This document shows positions 53,024-61,769 of a stretch of DNA of 64,000 bases, piece by piece. Under the pieces are notes generated by a model. That model was not told where the DNA came from. It worked only from the letters and a program-made list of their open reading frames with translations, and did not search any database. The number at the start of each line of letters is the position of its first letter. The first letter of the stretch is position 1. This DNA comes from Nostoc sp. 'Peltigera membranacea cyanobiont' 210A (GTDB lineage: Bacteria; Cyanobacteriota; Cyanobacteriia; Cyanobacteriales; Nostocaceae). The DNA lies in NCBI RefSeq assembly GCF_002246015.1, contig NZ_NOLJ01000006.1, forward strand, positions 50,132 through 114,131, read 5' to 3'. Both the position numbers and the translations under genes were made by a program.

Positions 53024-53129
53024 ATGATGGAGATATACTCTTGATATAACTCACGAATTTTAGATTTTGGATTGAATAATCTGAAATTCCTACTCGAAGC
53101 TCCTGCATTCATGTATGGGGTTAATTGTG

Positions 53130-54194
53130 ATGAACAAAAAGACTTCCAAACGCCTCTCTTTTATTGACCGCTTCCTAACCTTGTGGATTTTTTTAGCAAT
53201 GGCTATCGGTGTTGGTCTAGGCTATTTCTTTCCTGGAGTAGAAGCCTTTATCAACCAGTTCCAGGTGGGAGCAACCAATATACCGATCGCCATCGGGTTA
53301 ATTCTGATGATGTATCCGCCCTTAGCCAAGGTGCGGTATGAAGAATTAGGGGATGTATTTCGCAACGGAAAAATTCTTGGTGTTTCACTAATTCAGAATT
53401 GGATCATTGGGCCAATTTTGATGTTTGCTCTAGCAGCTATCTTCTTACATAATTATCCAGAATATATGACGGGATTAATTCTGATTGGATTAGCCCGGTG
53501 TATTGCAATGGTAGTTGTGTGGAGTGACTTGGCACGAGGCAATACAGAGTACACGGCTGGATTGGTTGCCTTCAATAGTATCTTTCAAGTCATCTTTTAT
53601 AGTCCTTATGCTTGGTTTTTCATTACTGTACTGCCGCCACTGTTTGGCTTACAAGGCAGTGTTGTTAATGTCAGCATTGCTGAGATTGCTGAAAGTGTGT
53701 TTATCTATCTTGGTATTCCTTTTTTAGCTGGATTTTTCACTCGTTACTTCTTAGTAAAAGTGAAAAGTAAGCAGTGGTATCACGAGGAATTTGTACCTAA
53801 AATCAGCCCGATCACACTGATTGCTCTTTTATTTACAATCGTCGTTATGTTCAGCTTGAAAGGGAATTTGATTGTTCAGATCCCCTTAGATGTGGTGAAG
53901 ATTGCAATTCCGTTGATCGTCTACTTCTTCATCATGTTTCTGGTTAGCTTTTACATGGCTTGGCGCGTTAAAACAGATTATTCTAGAGCCGCAAGTGTCG
54001 CGTTTACATCGGCAGGAAATAATTTTGAATTAGCGATCGCAGTGGCGATCGCAGTATTTGGCATTAATTCGGGTGTTGCTTTTGCCGCCGTCGTCGGGCC
54101 TCTGGTGGAAGTGCCTGTATTGATCGGTCTGGTTAATGTGGCTTTCTGGTTTGAAAAACGTTATTTTTTGCCATCTGAATCGAGAACCTTTTAA
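53130..54194 (+). CDS. ACR3-family arsenite efflux transporter
   Basis: About 354 residues, ten TM helices. Conserved ACR3 features: FIDRFLTLWIFLAMAIGVGL, MYPPLAKVRYEEL, LIGLARCIAMVVVWSDLARG (essential Cys in TM4) and TSAGNNFELAIAVAIAVFG near the end. It extrudes As(III) using the proton gradient. I start at ATG 53130 with GGGG upstream; ATG 53115, five codons earlier, has no ribosome site. First structural gene after arsR. Confidence 0.93.
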   Translation: MNKKTSKRLSFIDRFLTLWIFLAMAIGVGLGYFFPGVEAFINQFQVGATNIPIAIGLILMMYPPLAKVRYEELGDVFRNGKILGVSLIQNWIIGPILMFALAAIFLHNYPEYMTGLILIGLARCIAMVVVWSDLARGNTEYTAGLVAFNSIFQVIFYSPYAWFFITVLPPLFGLQGSVVNVSIAEIAESVFIYLGIPFLAGFFTRYFLVKVKSKQWYHEEFVPKISPITLIALLFTIVVMFSLKGNLIVQIPLDVVKIAIPLIVYFFIMFLVSFYMAWRVKTDYSRAASVAFTSAGNNFELAIAVAIAVFGINSGVAFAAVVGPLVEVPVLIGLVNVAFWFEKRYFLPSESRTF

Positions 54195-54225
54195 ATTTAG
54201 TCAAATTATTCGGAGGATTTGAACC

Positions 54226-54630
54226 ATGAAACGTGTGATGTTTGTCTGCAAAAAGAATTCTGCCCGTTCTCAAATGGCGGAAGGCTTTGCTAAAACCCTT
54301 GGTAAAGGAAAAATTGAAGTGATTAGCTCTGGATTAGAAGCAAGTCAGGTTAGACCAGAGGCGATTGCAACCATGAAAGAAATTGGTATCGACATTACCG
54401 ATCAACACTCCAAACCCCTCAGTGATTTCCAAGCGAAAGACTTTGATGTAGTGATTTCTTTGTGTGGCTGTGGGGTGAATTTACCGCCAGAGTGGGTTGT
54501 GCGAGAAGTATTTGAAGACTGGCAGTTAGACGATCCAGCAGAACAACCAGAAATTTTTCCGAGAGTCCGCGATGAAATCAAAGAACGGGTCACTCAATTA
54601 ATTGAGTCTGTGAATCAAGAATTACACTAA
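54226..54630 (+). CDS. arsC: Arsenate reductase, low-molecular-weight phosphatase type
   Basis: A 134-residue LMW-PTP-fold reductase. P-loop C8-x5-R14 (VCKKNSARS) is the catalytic site; C80 and C82 (SLCGCGVNLP) supply the disulfide cascade; the acid is in the EDWQLDDPAE loop. It reduces As(V) to As(III) for export by the adjacent ACR3 pump. It lies 31 bases after the pump gene and 11 bases before the phosphatase gene. Confidence 0.93.
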   Translation: MKRVMFVCKKNSARSQMAEGFAKTLGKGKIEVISSGLEASQVRPEAIATMKEIGIDITDQHSKPLSDFQAKDFDVVISLCGCGVNLPPEWVVREVFEDWQLDDPAEQPEIFPRVRDEIKERVTQLIESVNQELH

Positions 54631-54641
54631 GGCTCGAACCA

Positions 54642-55115
54642 ATGGAGCAAGAAACAATTCAACCAATTTCAGAGAACCTCTGGTGGGTGATTCGGGGGAA
54701 ACTGGCAGGTGTTCGTAAGCCAATGGCAAAGGAACTGACAGAGTTACAGGGTACTGGTGTTGGTGCGATCGTCTCCGTTATGGATGACCCCTCTAACCTA
54801 GATTTGTATGAAAAGGCAAACATTCCTCATCTCTGGTTGCCAATCAAAGGTGGCACTGCACCCAGCCTAGAGCAGCTTCAGGCATTACAAAACTTCATTG
54901 ACAGTCAAAAAGGCATTGGCAACGCTGTTGCAGTTCATTGCACCAGTGGGAGGCGACGAACGGGAACGATACTGGCTTCTTACCTGATTTACACTGGCTC
55001 CTCTTATAACGACGCAATACAGAAAATCCAACACGCAAATCCTGATGTCGAATTGCGAGAAGCCCAAAGCACCTTTTTGCGACAGTTGGAGGAAAATAAG
55101 GGACTTCCAAATTAA
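54642..55115 (+). CDS. Dual-specificity-type protein tyrosine phosphatase in the ars operon
   Basis: A 157-residue phosphatase. Active site H99-C100-x5-R106 (VHCTSGRRRTG); the general-acid region is MDDPSNLDLYEKANIPHLWL. The fold is the compact DSP type. It starts 11 bases after arsC, so it belongs to the transcript. A phosphatase is not a textbook arsenic gene; it may dephosphorylate an operon protein or act on arsenylated compounds. That role is inference. Confidence 0.82.
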   Translation: MEQETIQPISENLWWVIRGKLAGVRKPMAKELTELQGTGVGAIVSVMDDPSNLDLYEKANIPHLWLPIKGGTAPSLEQLQALQNFIDSQKGIGNAVAVHCTSGRRRTGTILASYLIYTGSSYNDAIQKIQHANPDVELREAQSTFLRQLEENKGLPN

Positions 55116-55234
55116 AAAATATCTAAAAATCTCATACAACAATCCTCTCTCTTCTTCATCTCTCCGTGTCCTCTGCGCCTCTGTGGTTCGTTTTCTTGGA
55201 TACTTTATTTCTTGGAAATCCCTAAGCAATTACC

Positions 55235-55903
55235 ATGACGACATTTGACCATCCTCCCAGAATTTTATTTTTGTATGGCTCCCTGCGTGAGCGTTCCTAT
55301 AGCCGCCTCTTGGCAGAAGAAGCCGCACGCATCATTGAAGAATTTGGGGCAGAGGTAAAGTTTTTCGATCCCCGTGAACTGCCGATTTACGGCAGCGTAC
55401 CTGACAGCCACCCAAAGGTGCAGGAGTTGCGCCAATTAAGCTTGTGGTCAGAAGGCCAAGTCTGGTCTAGTCCAGAGTTGCACGGTCAAATTTCTGGCAT
55501 TATGAAAAACCAAATTGATTGGATTCCGCTTAGTATTGGAGCCGTTCGCCCGACTCAAGGGAGAACTTTGGCTGTGATGCAAGTGAGTGGAGGATCTCAG
55601 TCTTTTAACGCTGTCAACACATTAAGAATTCTTGGGCGCTGGATGCGGATGTTTACTATCCCGAATCAATCTTCAGTCGCTAAAGCATACGAGGAGTTTA
55701 ACAAAGACGGGACTATGAAGGATTCGCTCTACCGCGATCGCGTTGTCGATGTGATGGAAGAACTTTACAAATTTACCTTGCTATTGCGTGACAAAGTTGA
55801 TTATCTCACAGACCGCTATAGCGAACGTAAGGAAAAAGCTGCCAAAGAGACAATCAAGATAGCTTCTCAATCTCTTGAAGTTAACTCTAATAAAACAAAT
55901 TGA
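55235..55903 (+). CDS. arsH: ArsH, NADPH-dependent FMN reductase/organoarsenical oxidase
   Basis: A 222-residue flavodoxin-fold protein. LYGSLRERSYSRLLAEEAAR binds the FMN phosphate; ELPIYGSVPDSHPKVQELR, VWSSPELHGQISGIMKNQID and GRTLAVMQVSGGSQSFNAVN are typical of ArsH. It oxidises trivalent organoarsenicals or provides peroxide/quinone-reducing defence. It lies 119 bases downstream of the phosphatase, with a repeat-like CTCTGCGCCTCTGTGG segment between. A terminator hairpin follows. Confidence 0.94.
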   Translation: MTTFDHPPRILFLYGSLRERSYSRLLAEEAARIIEEFGAEVKFFDPRELPIYGSVPDSHPKVQELRQLSLWSEGQVWSSPELHGQISGIMKNQIDWIPLSIGAVRPTQGRTLAVMQVSGGSQSFNAVNTLRILGRWMRMFTIPNQSSVAKAYEEFNKDGTMKDSLYRDRVVDVMEELYKFTLLLRDKVDYLTDRYSERKEKAAKETIKIASQSLEVNSNKTN

Positions 55904-55929
55904 CTATTGAGTATCCAAAAAAAGATAAC

Positions 55930-55952
55930 CTCCTGGCAGATTGAACCAGGAG
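55930..55952 (+). terminator. Rho-independent-like terminator of the ars genes
   Basis: CTCCTGG-CAGATTGAA-CCAGGAG followed by ATTTTAAAAAATT. It starts 27 bases after the arsH stop and precedes the convergent PHP gene. Confidence 0.65.
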
Positions 55953-55974
55953 ATTTTAAAAAATTGATTCATCT

Positions 55975-56661
55975 TTACAAGCGTTGTAGCAGACTCAAAC
56001 CGTGGGTATCAGTACCACAGGTATTGAAAAGAAAGTATTCATCAGCCAACTTTTGCACTTGTTCTGATTCCAATACGCTGGGTTGCCAGGGGTTAGGGTT
56101 ATTGTAGGCGTAGAAAGTTTCCACACCATCAATGCCCTTTTCGGATGCAGCTGGAATTAAGTCGAAATGCGATCGCTTATAACGAGCTGGATGAGCCAGA
56201 ACTGCCAATCCCCCAGCCTCATGAATAGCGGCAATCACGTTACTTGCCTGATATTCTTGCCCTGTAGTCGGCCTTCTTTGCAGATAGGGTTTCATACTAG
56301 GGTGTTCTGTGGCAAAAGCATAAGCCAAAATGTGAACTTCTATATTCAAAAGGTTGGCATTGATTTCCACGCCACTCCACAGGTGAGGAGTGGTTGCATG
56401 AGGATTATTCCACTTCCAATCTTCTAACCAAGCAAGGCCTGCTTGATAGCCGATAATACCATGATGATCGGTGATGGCTAACCCTTTTAGCCCAATAGCG
56501 ATCGCCTGCTCCATCAATGCACTCGGCTGCAACTTGCCATCTGAGAAGACAGTGTGCATGTGAAAGTTGAATAACTTTGGACAACTATGTGCATCAATGT
56601 TACGGAATACTTGCTTTAAAAGTTCTGCCGAAGTTGTAGTACGGGCCAAATTTACAACCAT
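55975..56661 (-). CDS. PHP-domain phosphoesterase
   Basis: A 228-residue protein of the PHP (polymerase and histidinol phosphatase) family. Metal-binding motifs: FHMHTVFSDG, LAITDHHGIIGY, WSGVEINAN, VLAHPARYKRS and CGTDTHG. Similar to YciV/TrpH-like proteins, which act as 5'-3' exonucleases or on 3',5'-bisphosphates. All motifs are intact, so it is likely an active metal-dependent phosphoesterase; substrate uncertain. Converges with arsH. Confidence 0.85.
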   Translation of the reverse strand: MVVNLARTTTSAELLKQVFRNIDAHSCPKLFNFHMHTVFSDGKLQPSALMEQAIAIGLKGLAITDHHGIIGYQAGLAWLEDWKWNNPHATTPHLWSGVEINANLLNIEVHILAYAFATEHPSMKPYLQRRPTTGQEYQASNVIAAIHEAGGLAVLAHPARYKRSHFDLIPAASEKGIDGVETFYAYNNPNPWQPSVLESEQVQKLADEYFLFNTCGTDTHGLSLLQRL

Positions 56662-57042
56662 AACCCCCTCTGAAGAAAAATATATATTCTTAACACACCA
56701 AAACGCTACATCTCTGGATGAGAAAGAACCAACACTAAAAATTAGTATCGGCTGCTACTTTCTCAGCTTTCTCAGCAAATTTTTCAATATGTTAAGACTA
56801 CGTTAGCAAATCTTAATCTCAGTGGTCATGGGTGATTAGCACTACTTTATTTTTGAGTAGTAGTAAATATTACATCCAAAGTTTTATAAATGTGCCTATA
56901 GCATCTGTGCTAAATGACTTAGAGAATAAAGGTTTAGTAGAGTAATTATTTCTAATAAGCCTGAAATGTAAATTTTTTTTGTGTGTAAAAAATATTATTT
57001 ATCTCAGTAATTACAGCTTTTTTCTAACCAATAATGACTTTA

Positions 57043-57133
57043 GCGTAGGCGTAGCCCGCCGCAGGCATCGCATAAGTGAGTCTACAATAGCTTTGAGAAA
57101 ACTAGCGATGTCTACGACGGGCTATGCCTACGC
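57043..57133. repeat. Inverted pair of 29-bp GCGTAGGC repeats
   Basis: GCGTAGGCGTAGCCCGCC... at 57043-57071 and GCGATGTCTACGACGGGC... at 57105-57133 are inverse copies, 33 bases apart. They abut the 3' end of the AIR-synthase gene, within a 483-base spacer that otherwise is AT-rich and shows no gene. Confidence 0.75.
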
Positions 57134-57144
57134 TTGGATTGGAT

Positions 57145-58281
57145 TTATACCCCTCGCGCAATTCCAAAAGAATCTCCCTTTAAGGTAACTCCAAGGGGTT
57201 CTATCACTACCTCGCGGGAAATAGACGCTTCAACTCTTCCAGCAATCACAGCCGAAAGTTGATGTTCTCTTGCAAGCAGGACAATTTTTTCTGCATCCTG
57301 CTCAGACTCTGTATAGAATGCGAATCCTGCACCGTAATTGAACACCGAAAGCATCGTCTCGGCCCCGCCCTCAAGATGACTCTCAACAAATGTAAATATC
57401 TCTGGTACTGGGAGCATCGTTTCGATGATATATCGCAACGGCTTCACCGACCGCATCAGCTTTTGCCAGCCATGACCAGTGATATTCTCCATCGCTGTGG
57501 GACGAATTCCTTTGCCAAGCACTGCCTGTACCAGTGGGGTGTAGAGATACGACGCAGCATTCATCGCTTCCCAGAATTCCTGCCCACTCGGAAGTTTTGT
57601 TCTATAGCCATCAGGGAGCGACTCGGCAAGTTTTCGTAGTGGCGTAAAGCCGTTCTCATGGGGGCCTGAACTTTCCACCAGAACAATAGTATTTCCGGTA
57701 TCCAGACGCGAGCTATCAATGGGAGCGACACCAGCGGGCATAACCCCAAAAACTGAGCCTGCGATGTCGAGCCGCCCTGGAATCATCTTGGTTTTTAGTT
57801 GAGGAGTTTCCCCTGAGAGATAGACACACCCGACTCGTTTGCAGCCCTCAACTACGCCATCAAGAAACCCATCAAGGAAAGCAGGGGTAAAGATTGTTTC
57901 AGGAGTACTCGACGGCAGATAAAGACCGAGAAGTATAGTCTGCATACCTGAAGTTGCGGCATCGTTCGTCAGACACGAGATGATCTTAATCCCAATATTC
58001 CACCAGAATCGTCGAAGTTCTTCTTCGGAAAGATCGTCAGGGCGGGTATCGTCTGCGGTGCCTAGCCCTTCCGGCACAAGTGTCATCGAAAGTTCTCTAG
58101 CCCCCGCCTCCAGAAACGGAGCGAGGTTGAAGCTGAAAGCGTTGGCGCTTGCTCCCAAACCTGACGCGGGCACGATGCCATAGGCGCTTGCAAAGCCAAG
58201 TGTGCGTTTTGCGGCATCGATGAAGCGTCGTTTTGCAGCATCGAGAGTATCGTAATCGACTTGATCGAGAGCTTGAGCCAT
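57145..58281 (-). CDS. AIR synthase (PurM)-like protein
   Basis: A 378-residue protein of the AIR synthase-related ATP-grasp-like superfamily. ATP-binding parts include NDAATSGMQTILLGLYLP and GCKRVGCVYLSGETPQLKTK. C-terminal motifs: ESSGPHENGFTPLRKLAESL, RPTAMENITGHGWQKLMRSV and SVFNYGAGFAFYTESEQDAE. It resembles phosphoribosylformylglycinamidine cyclo-ligase but is longer than the usual ~345 residues, with divergent motifs, so it may be a paralogue with another amide or cyclisation reaction. The sequence is visibly richer in G+C than its neighbours, which suggests transfer. No purine genes adjoin it. Confidence 0.72.
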   Translation of the reverse strand: MAQALDQVDYDTLDAAKRRFIDAAKRTLGFASAYGIVPASGLGASANAFSFNLAPFLEAGARELSMTLVPEGLGTADDTRPDDLSEEELRRFWWNIGIKIISCLTNDAATSGMQTILLGLYLPSSTPETIFTPAFLDGFLDGVVEGCKRVGCVYLSGETPQLKTKMIPGRLDIAGSVFGVMPAGVAPIDSSRLDTGNTIVLVESSGPHENGFTPLRKLAESLPDGYRTKLPSGQEFWEAMNAASYLYTPLVQAVLGKGIRPTAMENITGHGWQKLMRSVKPLRYIIETMLPVPEIFTFVESHLEGGAETMLSVFNYGAGFAFYTESEQDAEKIVLLAREHQLSAVIAGRVEASISREVVIEPLGVTLKGDSFGIARGV

Positions 58282-58353
58282 CAGGTTGTGTTTTAAGTTA
58301 GGAGTTAGGAGTTAAAAGTTAGGAAAACTCATAACTCCTCACTTTAAAATACC

Positions 58354-58581
58354 TCAAAATACCTCATCTTCAATACCGCGCCACCATTCCCCTAAATTCA
58401 TCAAGTCTTGGTAAATGTCTTCTAATTCTTTGGTATAAACATCGTTTGTCAGGGTGGCTCGACGCTCTTGCAATTTTTTGAGGCGCAGTTGTACCAATAC
58501 CCAAGGTTTGGAGATGCTATTCGTTGCTTCGATGTATTGCGCTAGTTCTTTGCTATCCATATATTTTGATTTATCCACCAT
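58354..58581 (-). CDS. Small conserved-looking protein, unknown
   Basis: About 75 residues from ATG 58581 (MVDKSKYMDSKELAQYIEAT); the longer form needs a TTG. A helical protein with a basic middle (LVQLRLKKLQERRA) and an acidic tail (LMNLGEWWRGIEDEVF). Appears to be a soluble cyanobacterial hypothetical. It lies 72 bases upstream of the AIR-synthase-like start on the same strand and may be co-transcribed. Confidence 0.55.
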   Translation of the reverse strand: MVDKSKYMDSKELAQYIEATNSISKPWVLVQLRLKKLQERRATLTNDVYTKELEDIYQDLMNLGEWWRGIEDEVF

Positions 58582-58648
58582 CCCCCTCAACGCCTAACCA
58601 AAAACAGTCACGATACTAGTACAATGTCTAAGCTAGTTTTCCGGGTTT

Positions 58649-58697
58649 GTAGTAAGGACTTTAGTGCTTAGAAAATAAGGACTAAAGTCCTTACTAC
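58649..58697. repeat. Perfect 17-bp inverted repeat
   Basis: GTAGTAAGGACTTTAGT (58649-58665), 15-base loop, perfect inverse (58681-58697). A palindromic element between the small protein and sodB. Confidence 0.7.
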
Positions 58698-58830
58698 GAA
58701 CTCGCTTACCCATCAATTTAAACTTGACTGACTACTGTCGTGACTGTTAGGGGCTTGAAACCCTCTTGGCAGAGGAAAAATAAGTTCTTTCCTCCTGCCT
58801 CCTGCCCTCTGCCTTTCTTTGGCCAAGTAA

Positions 58831-59433
58831 TTAAGCTTTAGCCAAGTTTTCAGCAGCAAAGTCCCAGTTGACCAAGTTTTCTAGGAAATTCTTGATGAAC
58901 GCTGGACGAGCGTTTTTATAGTCAATGTAGTAGGCGTGTTCCCAAACATCCAAGGTTAGGAGTGCCTTTTTACCATGAGCTAGGGGATTTTCTGCATTTG
59001 GTGTTTTAATCACCTTTAGCGTACCACCATCATCAATGAGCCAAGACCATCCACTGCCGAATTGAGTTGCAGCCGCGTTAGAGAACTCTTCCTTGAATTT
59101 GTCAAAGCTACCAAAATCTTTATCGATTTTGGCTGCGAGTTCACCTGTGGGTGTGCCACCACCTTGTGGTTTCAAAGAATTCCAGAAGAAAGTGTGGTTC
59201 CAAACTTGGGCAGCATTGTTGAAGATTCCCACCTTAGAGGAGTCTTGGAAGGAAATTTTGATCACTTCTTCCAGGGACTTATCAGCAAGTTCTGTACCTT
59301 CAGTGAGCTTGTTGAGGTTGTCTACATAAGCTTTGTGATGCTTGCCGTAGTGATACTCAAAAGTTTCAGCTTTCATGCCAAAAGGCTCTAGAGCATCTTT
59401 TTCAAAGGGTAGTGGGGGCTGTACAAATGCCAT
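58831..59433 (-). CDS. sodB: Iron superoxide dismutase
   Basis: A 200-residue Fe/Mn-type superoxide dismutase that converts superoxide to oxygen and peroxide in the cytoplasm. Metal ligands lie in FEYHYGKHHKAYVDNLN, QVWNHTFFWNSL and DVWEHAYYIDY. The pattern AAQVWNHTFFWNSLKPQGGG and FGSGWSWLI favour iron (FeSOD). No signal peptide, unlike the membrane MnSOD of the same group. Single gene; a G/C-rich TGCC hairpin lies near the 3' side. Confidence 0.93.
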   Translation of the reverse strand: MAFVQPPLPFEKDALEPFGMKAETFEYHYGKHHKAYVDNLNKLTEGTELADKSLEEVIKISFQDSSKVGIFNNAAQVWNHTFFWNSLKPQGGGTPTGELAAKIDKDFGSFDKFKEEFSNAAATQFGSGWSWLIDDGGTLKVIKTPNAENPLAHGKKALLTLDVWEHAYYIDYKNARPAFIKNFLENLVNWDFAAENLAKA

Positions 59434-59949
59434 TGTGTCAAATCCTCTCTTTACCGGTTTCCAGTTTTAAGCTATTGCAAAAGTTGGGGAAATTAATAGC
59501 TTTTATTTGTAGGGGTTTTATGTCTTTGATTAGTGAAACATAAAACTTAACATCGTCATTTTACTACCAAAGTGTAGATAAAGTGAAGACGGAAACAAAG
59601 TACTTTGGTGATAAGTCAAATCAATAGTAATTCCTGACTATAAATAAAAATGACTAATATCTTCTAGCGAAAGGCCAATAACTAACTAGCATTTAGCAAT
59701 TAAAGCTTTAATACTTCTATCTTTAGTAAGATTAATTACGATTTGCAAAATCAGTCGAAAGCGAGATGATTTTATAATATTTAAATAAATGTAAAATCTA
59801 TTTACACTTAATAAGTGCTAATTTTCAAATAATATAGCCAATAGTCAAATTATCTATTTTATTTTTAAATACAGTTTTAAGGATGGTAAGTAAATAATCA
59901 CTCACCCACCACCCTTTGAAACTAGAAAACTAACAGCAAATAGCACTAA
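59434..59949. other. 516-base spacer upstream of sodB
   Basis: AT-rich; sodB regulatory sequence should be near 59440-59600. I see no clear repeat, gene or recognisable regulator site. Confidence 0.4.
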
Positions 59950-61557
59950 TTAACACTGAGATAAACGCTGTTGGTAATAGTTAACAATCTGTGCCGTGAC
60001 TTCAGACACGTCCAAACCATCAGTTTGAAGTTCGATCGCATCTGCTGCTTTCTGCAAAGGAGAAACCTTGCGTGTACTATCTTTCCAGTCACGTTCGGCG
60101 ATGTCGTGTTCCAACTGCTCTAAACTCACTTCAGGTTGACCTTGGGTGTTAAAGTCTTGCTGGCGGCGACGGGCGCGTTCACCGACAGAAGCGGTTAAGA
60201 AAATTTTAACTTCGGCATCGGGAAATACGTGAGTACCAATATCCCGACCTTCAGCAACTAAACCACCTCTTTTACCCCAGCTTTGCTGTTGTTTAACCAG
60301 TGCTTGACGGACAGCGCCTTGTGCCGCGATCGCAGATACAAGAGATGTTACCTCAATGGTGCGAATTACCTGGGTAACATCAGTACCGTCAATCCAAACC
60401 CGCACGGACGATTGTAAATCTTCGGTGGGAGTCAGTTCAATTTTACACTGATTAGCTAATTCGGCGATCGCACACTCATCGTCAATAGCAATCCCCTTTT
60501 GCAGTACTAACCAAGTGACAGCACGGTACATCGCTCCTGTATCTAAATACACTAAACTCAGGTTTGCTGCCACTTGCCGCGCCACTGTGGATTTTCCAGC
60601 ACCAGCTGGGCCATCAATAGCGATAATGGGTTGACGATCGCACAATATGATATTGTCAATCAAACGTGTAGCACCAAGACGAGCTGCGATCGCCAACATT
60701 CCTTCCTCCTCAACTTTTTCTAAAGACATTAACGTAGTCGGTTCAACCAATTCAATATATTCCACTGAGACCGTGCTGACCATTGCCACTTCTTGCTGTA
60801 CCACTGCTATCAACTTGTTGCTATTGCGATCGCCTGCAATGAATGCAGCTTCAGCTCGTCGCAAACCCCGATATAACACCGCTGCTTGCTCTTTTGCCGT
60901 TGCAGTCAAATATTGATTACGAGAACTGAAGGCAAGACCCGACGCTTCCCGAACTGTTGGACAAGCAACAATTTCTACTGGCAAATTTAAGTCAGCCACT
61001 AAGCGTTTAATAATTGCTAGTTGCTGACCATCCTTTTGACCAAAGTAGGCACGGTCAGGCTGTACCAAGTTGAAAAGCTTGGTAACAATCGTAGCGACAC
61101 CTTGAAAGTGACCCAGCCGAGAACGACCACACAAGCCTGTCATCATAGCAGATGGGGGGATAACTTGTGTAACCTTTGATTCTTGTATACTCTTCTGGGG
61201 AACTGCCATCTCTTCAGGACTCGGTGCAAAAATTGCATCTACCCCAGCTTGTTCGCAAAGTTGTTGGTCTTGCTCTAAAGTGCGGGGATAGCGTTGATAA
61301 TCCTCATTAGGAGCAAATTGCAGGGGATTGACGAAAATACTCACAATCACCGTCGAATTTTCGTGCCGCGCCCGTTGGATTAAGCTTAAATGACCTTGAT
61401 GCAAATTTCCCATCGTTGGCACCAGACCGACTGCCGTCTGATACCAGCCAGTCATCTCATCTAGTCTCAGATCCTCAGTAACCGCAATTAGCTTGTTTTC
61501 TGAGCAGCGTTTAGTTAAATAGCAGCGTAAAGCTGCGACTGTTGTCAGCAGGCGCAC
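59950..61557 (-). CDS. panC/cmk: Bifunctional pantothenate synthetase/cytidylate kinase
   Basis: A 535-residue fusion typical of cyanobacteria. Residues ~1-285 are pantothenate synthetase: LVPTMGNLHQGHLSLIQRAR (HxGH), FVNPLQFAPNEDYQRYPRT, YFGQKDGQQLAIIKRL. Residues ~305-535 are CMP kinase: IIAIDGPAGAGKSTVARQVA (P-loop), YLDTGAMYRAVTWLV, VAEGRDIGTHVFPDAEVK and LTASVGERARRRQQDF. It couples beta-alanine and pantoate (vitamin B5) and phosphorylates CMP/dCMP. Starts at GTG. Confidence 0.95.
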   Translation of the reverse strand: MRLLTTVAALRCYLTKRCSENKLIAVTEDLRLDEMTGWYQTAVGLVPTMGNLHQGHLSLIQRARHENSTVIVSIFVNPLQFAPNEDYQRYPRTLEQDQQLCEQAGVDAIFAPSPEEMAVPQKSIQESKVTQVIPPSAMMTGLCGRSRLGHFQGVATIVTKLFNLVQPDRAYFGQKDGQQLAIIKRLVADLNLPVEIVACPTVREASGLAFSSRNQYLTATAKEQAAVLYRGLRRAEAAFIAGDRNSNKLIAVVQQEVAMVSTVSVEYIELVEPTTLMSLEKVEEEGMLAIAARLGATRLIDNIILCDRQPIIAIDGPAGAGKSTVARQVAANLSLVYLDTGAMYRAVTWLVLQKGIAIDDECAIAELANQCKIELTPTEDLQSSVRVWIDGTDVTQVIRTIEVTSLVSAIAAQGAVRQALVKQQQSWGKRGGLVAEGRDIGTHVFPDAEVKIFLTASVGERARRRQQDFNTQGQPEVSLEQLEHDIAERDWKDSTRKVSPLQKAADAIELQTDGLDVSEVTAQIVNYYQQRLSQC

Positions 61558-61655
61558 AAAAATACCCCTAGTTCTTATCGATCCCTCCCCCGTTAGTTTA
61601 TATCTGAAATAGAGGGAAGAGTTGATTGAACTAGGGGAATTAAGTGATACGGAAC

Positions 61656-61766
61656 TGGGATTGGGTATTGGGGATTGGGTATTAGGGATTGGGGATTGGG
61701 GATTGGGGATTGGGTATGGTTCTTCTCCTTGTCTTCCCAGTCCCCAGTCCCCAGTCCCCAGTCCCT
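61656..61766. repeat. Heptamer short tandem repeats (GGGGATT and CCCCAGT)
   Basis: Runs of GGGATTGGGTATT/GGGGATT (61656-61718) followed by tandem TCCCCAG (61738-61766). Classic STRR sequence of heterocystous cyanobacteria. It ends next to the rlpA stop codon. Confidence 0.8.
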
Positions 61767-61769
61767 AGA

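Noticed and set aside
61656..61766. Possible CRISPR or origin iterons
   Set aside because: Seven-base tandem units typical of cyanobacterial STRRs; no spacers, no DnaA boxes seen.
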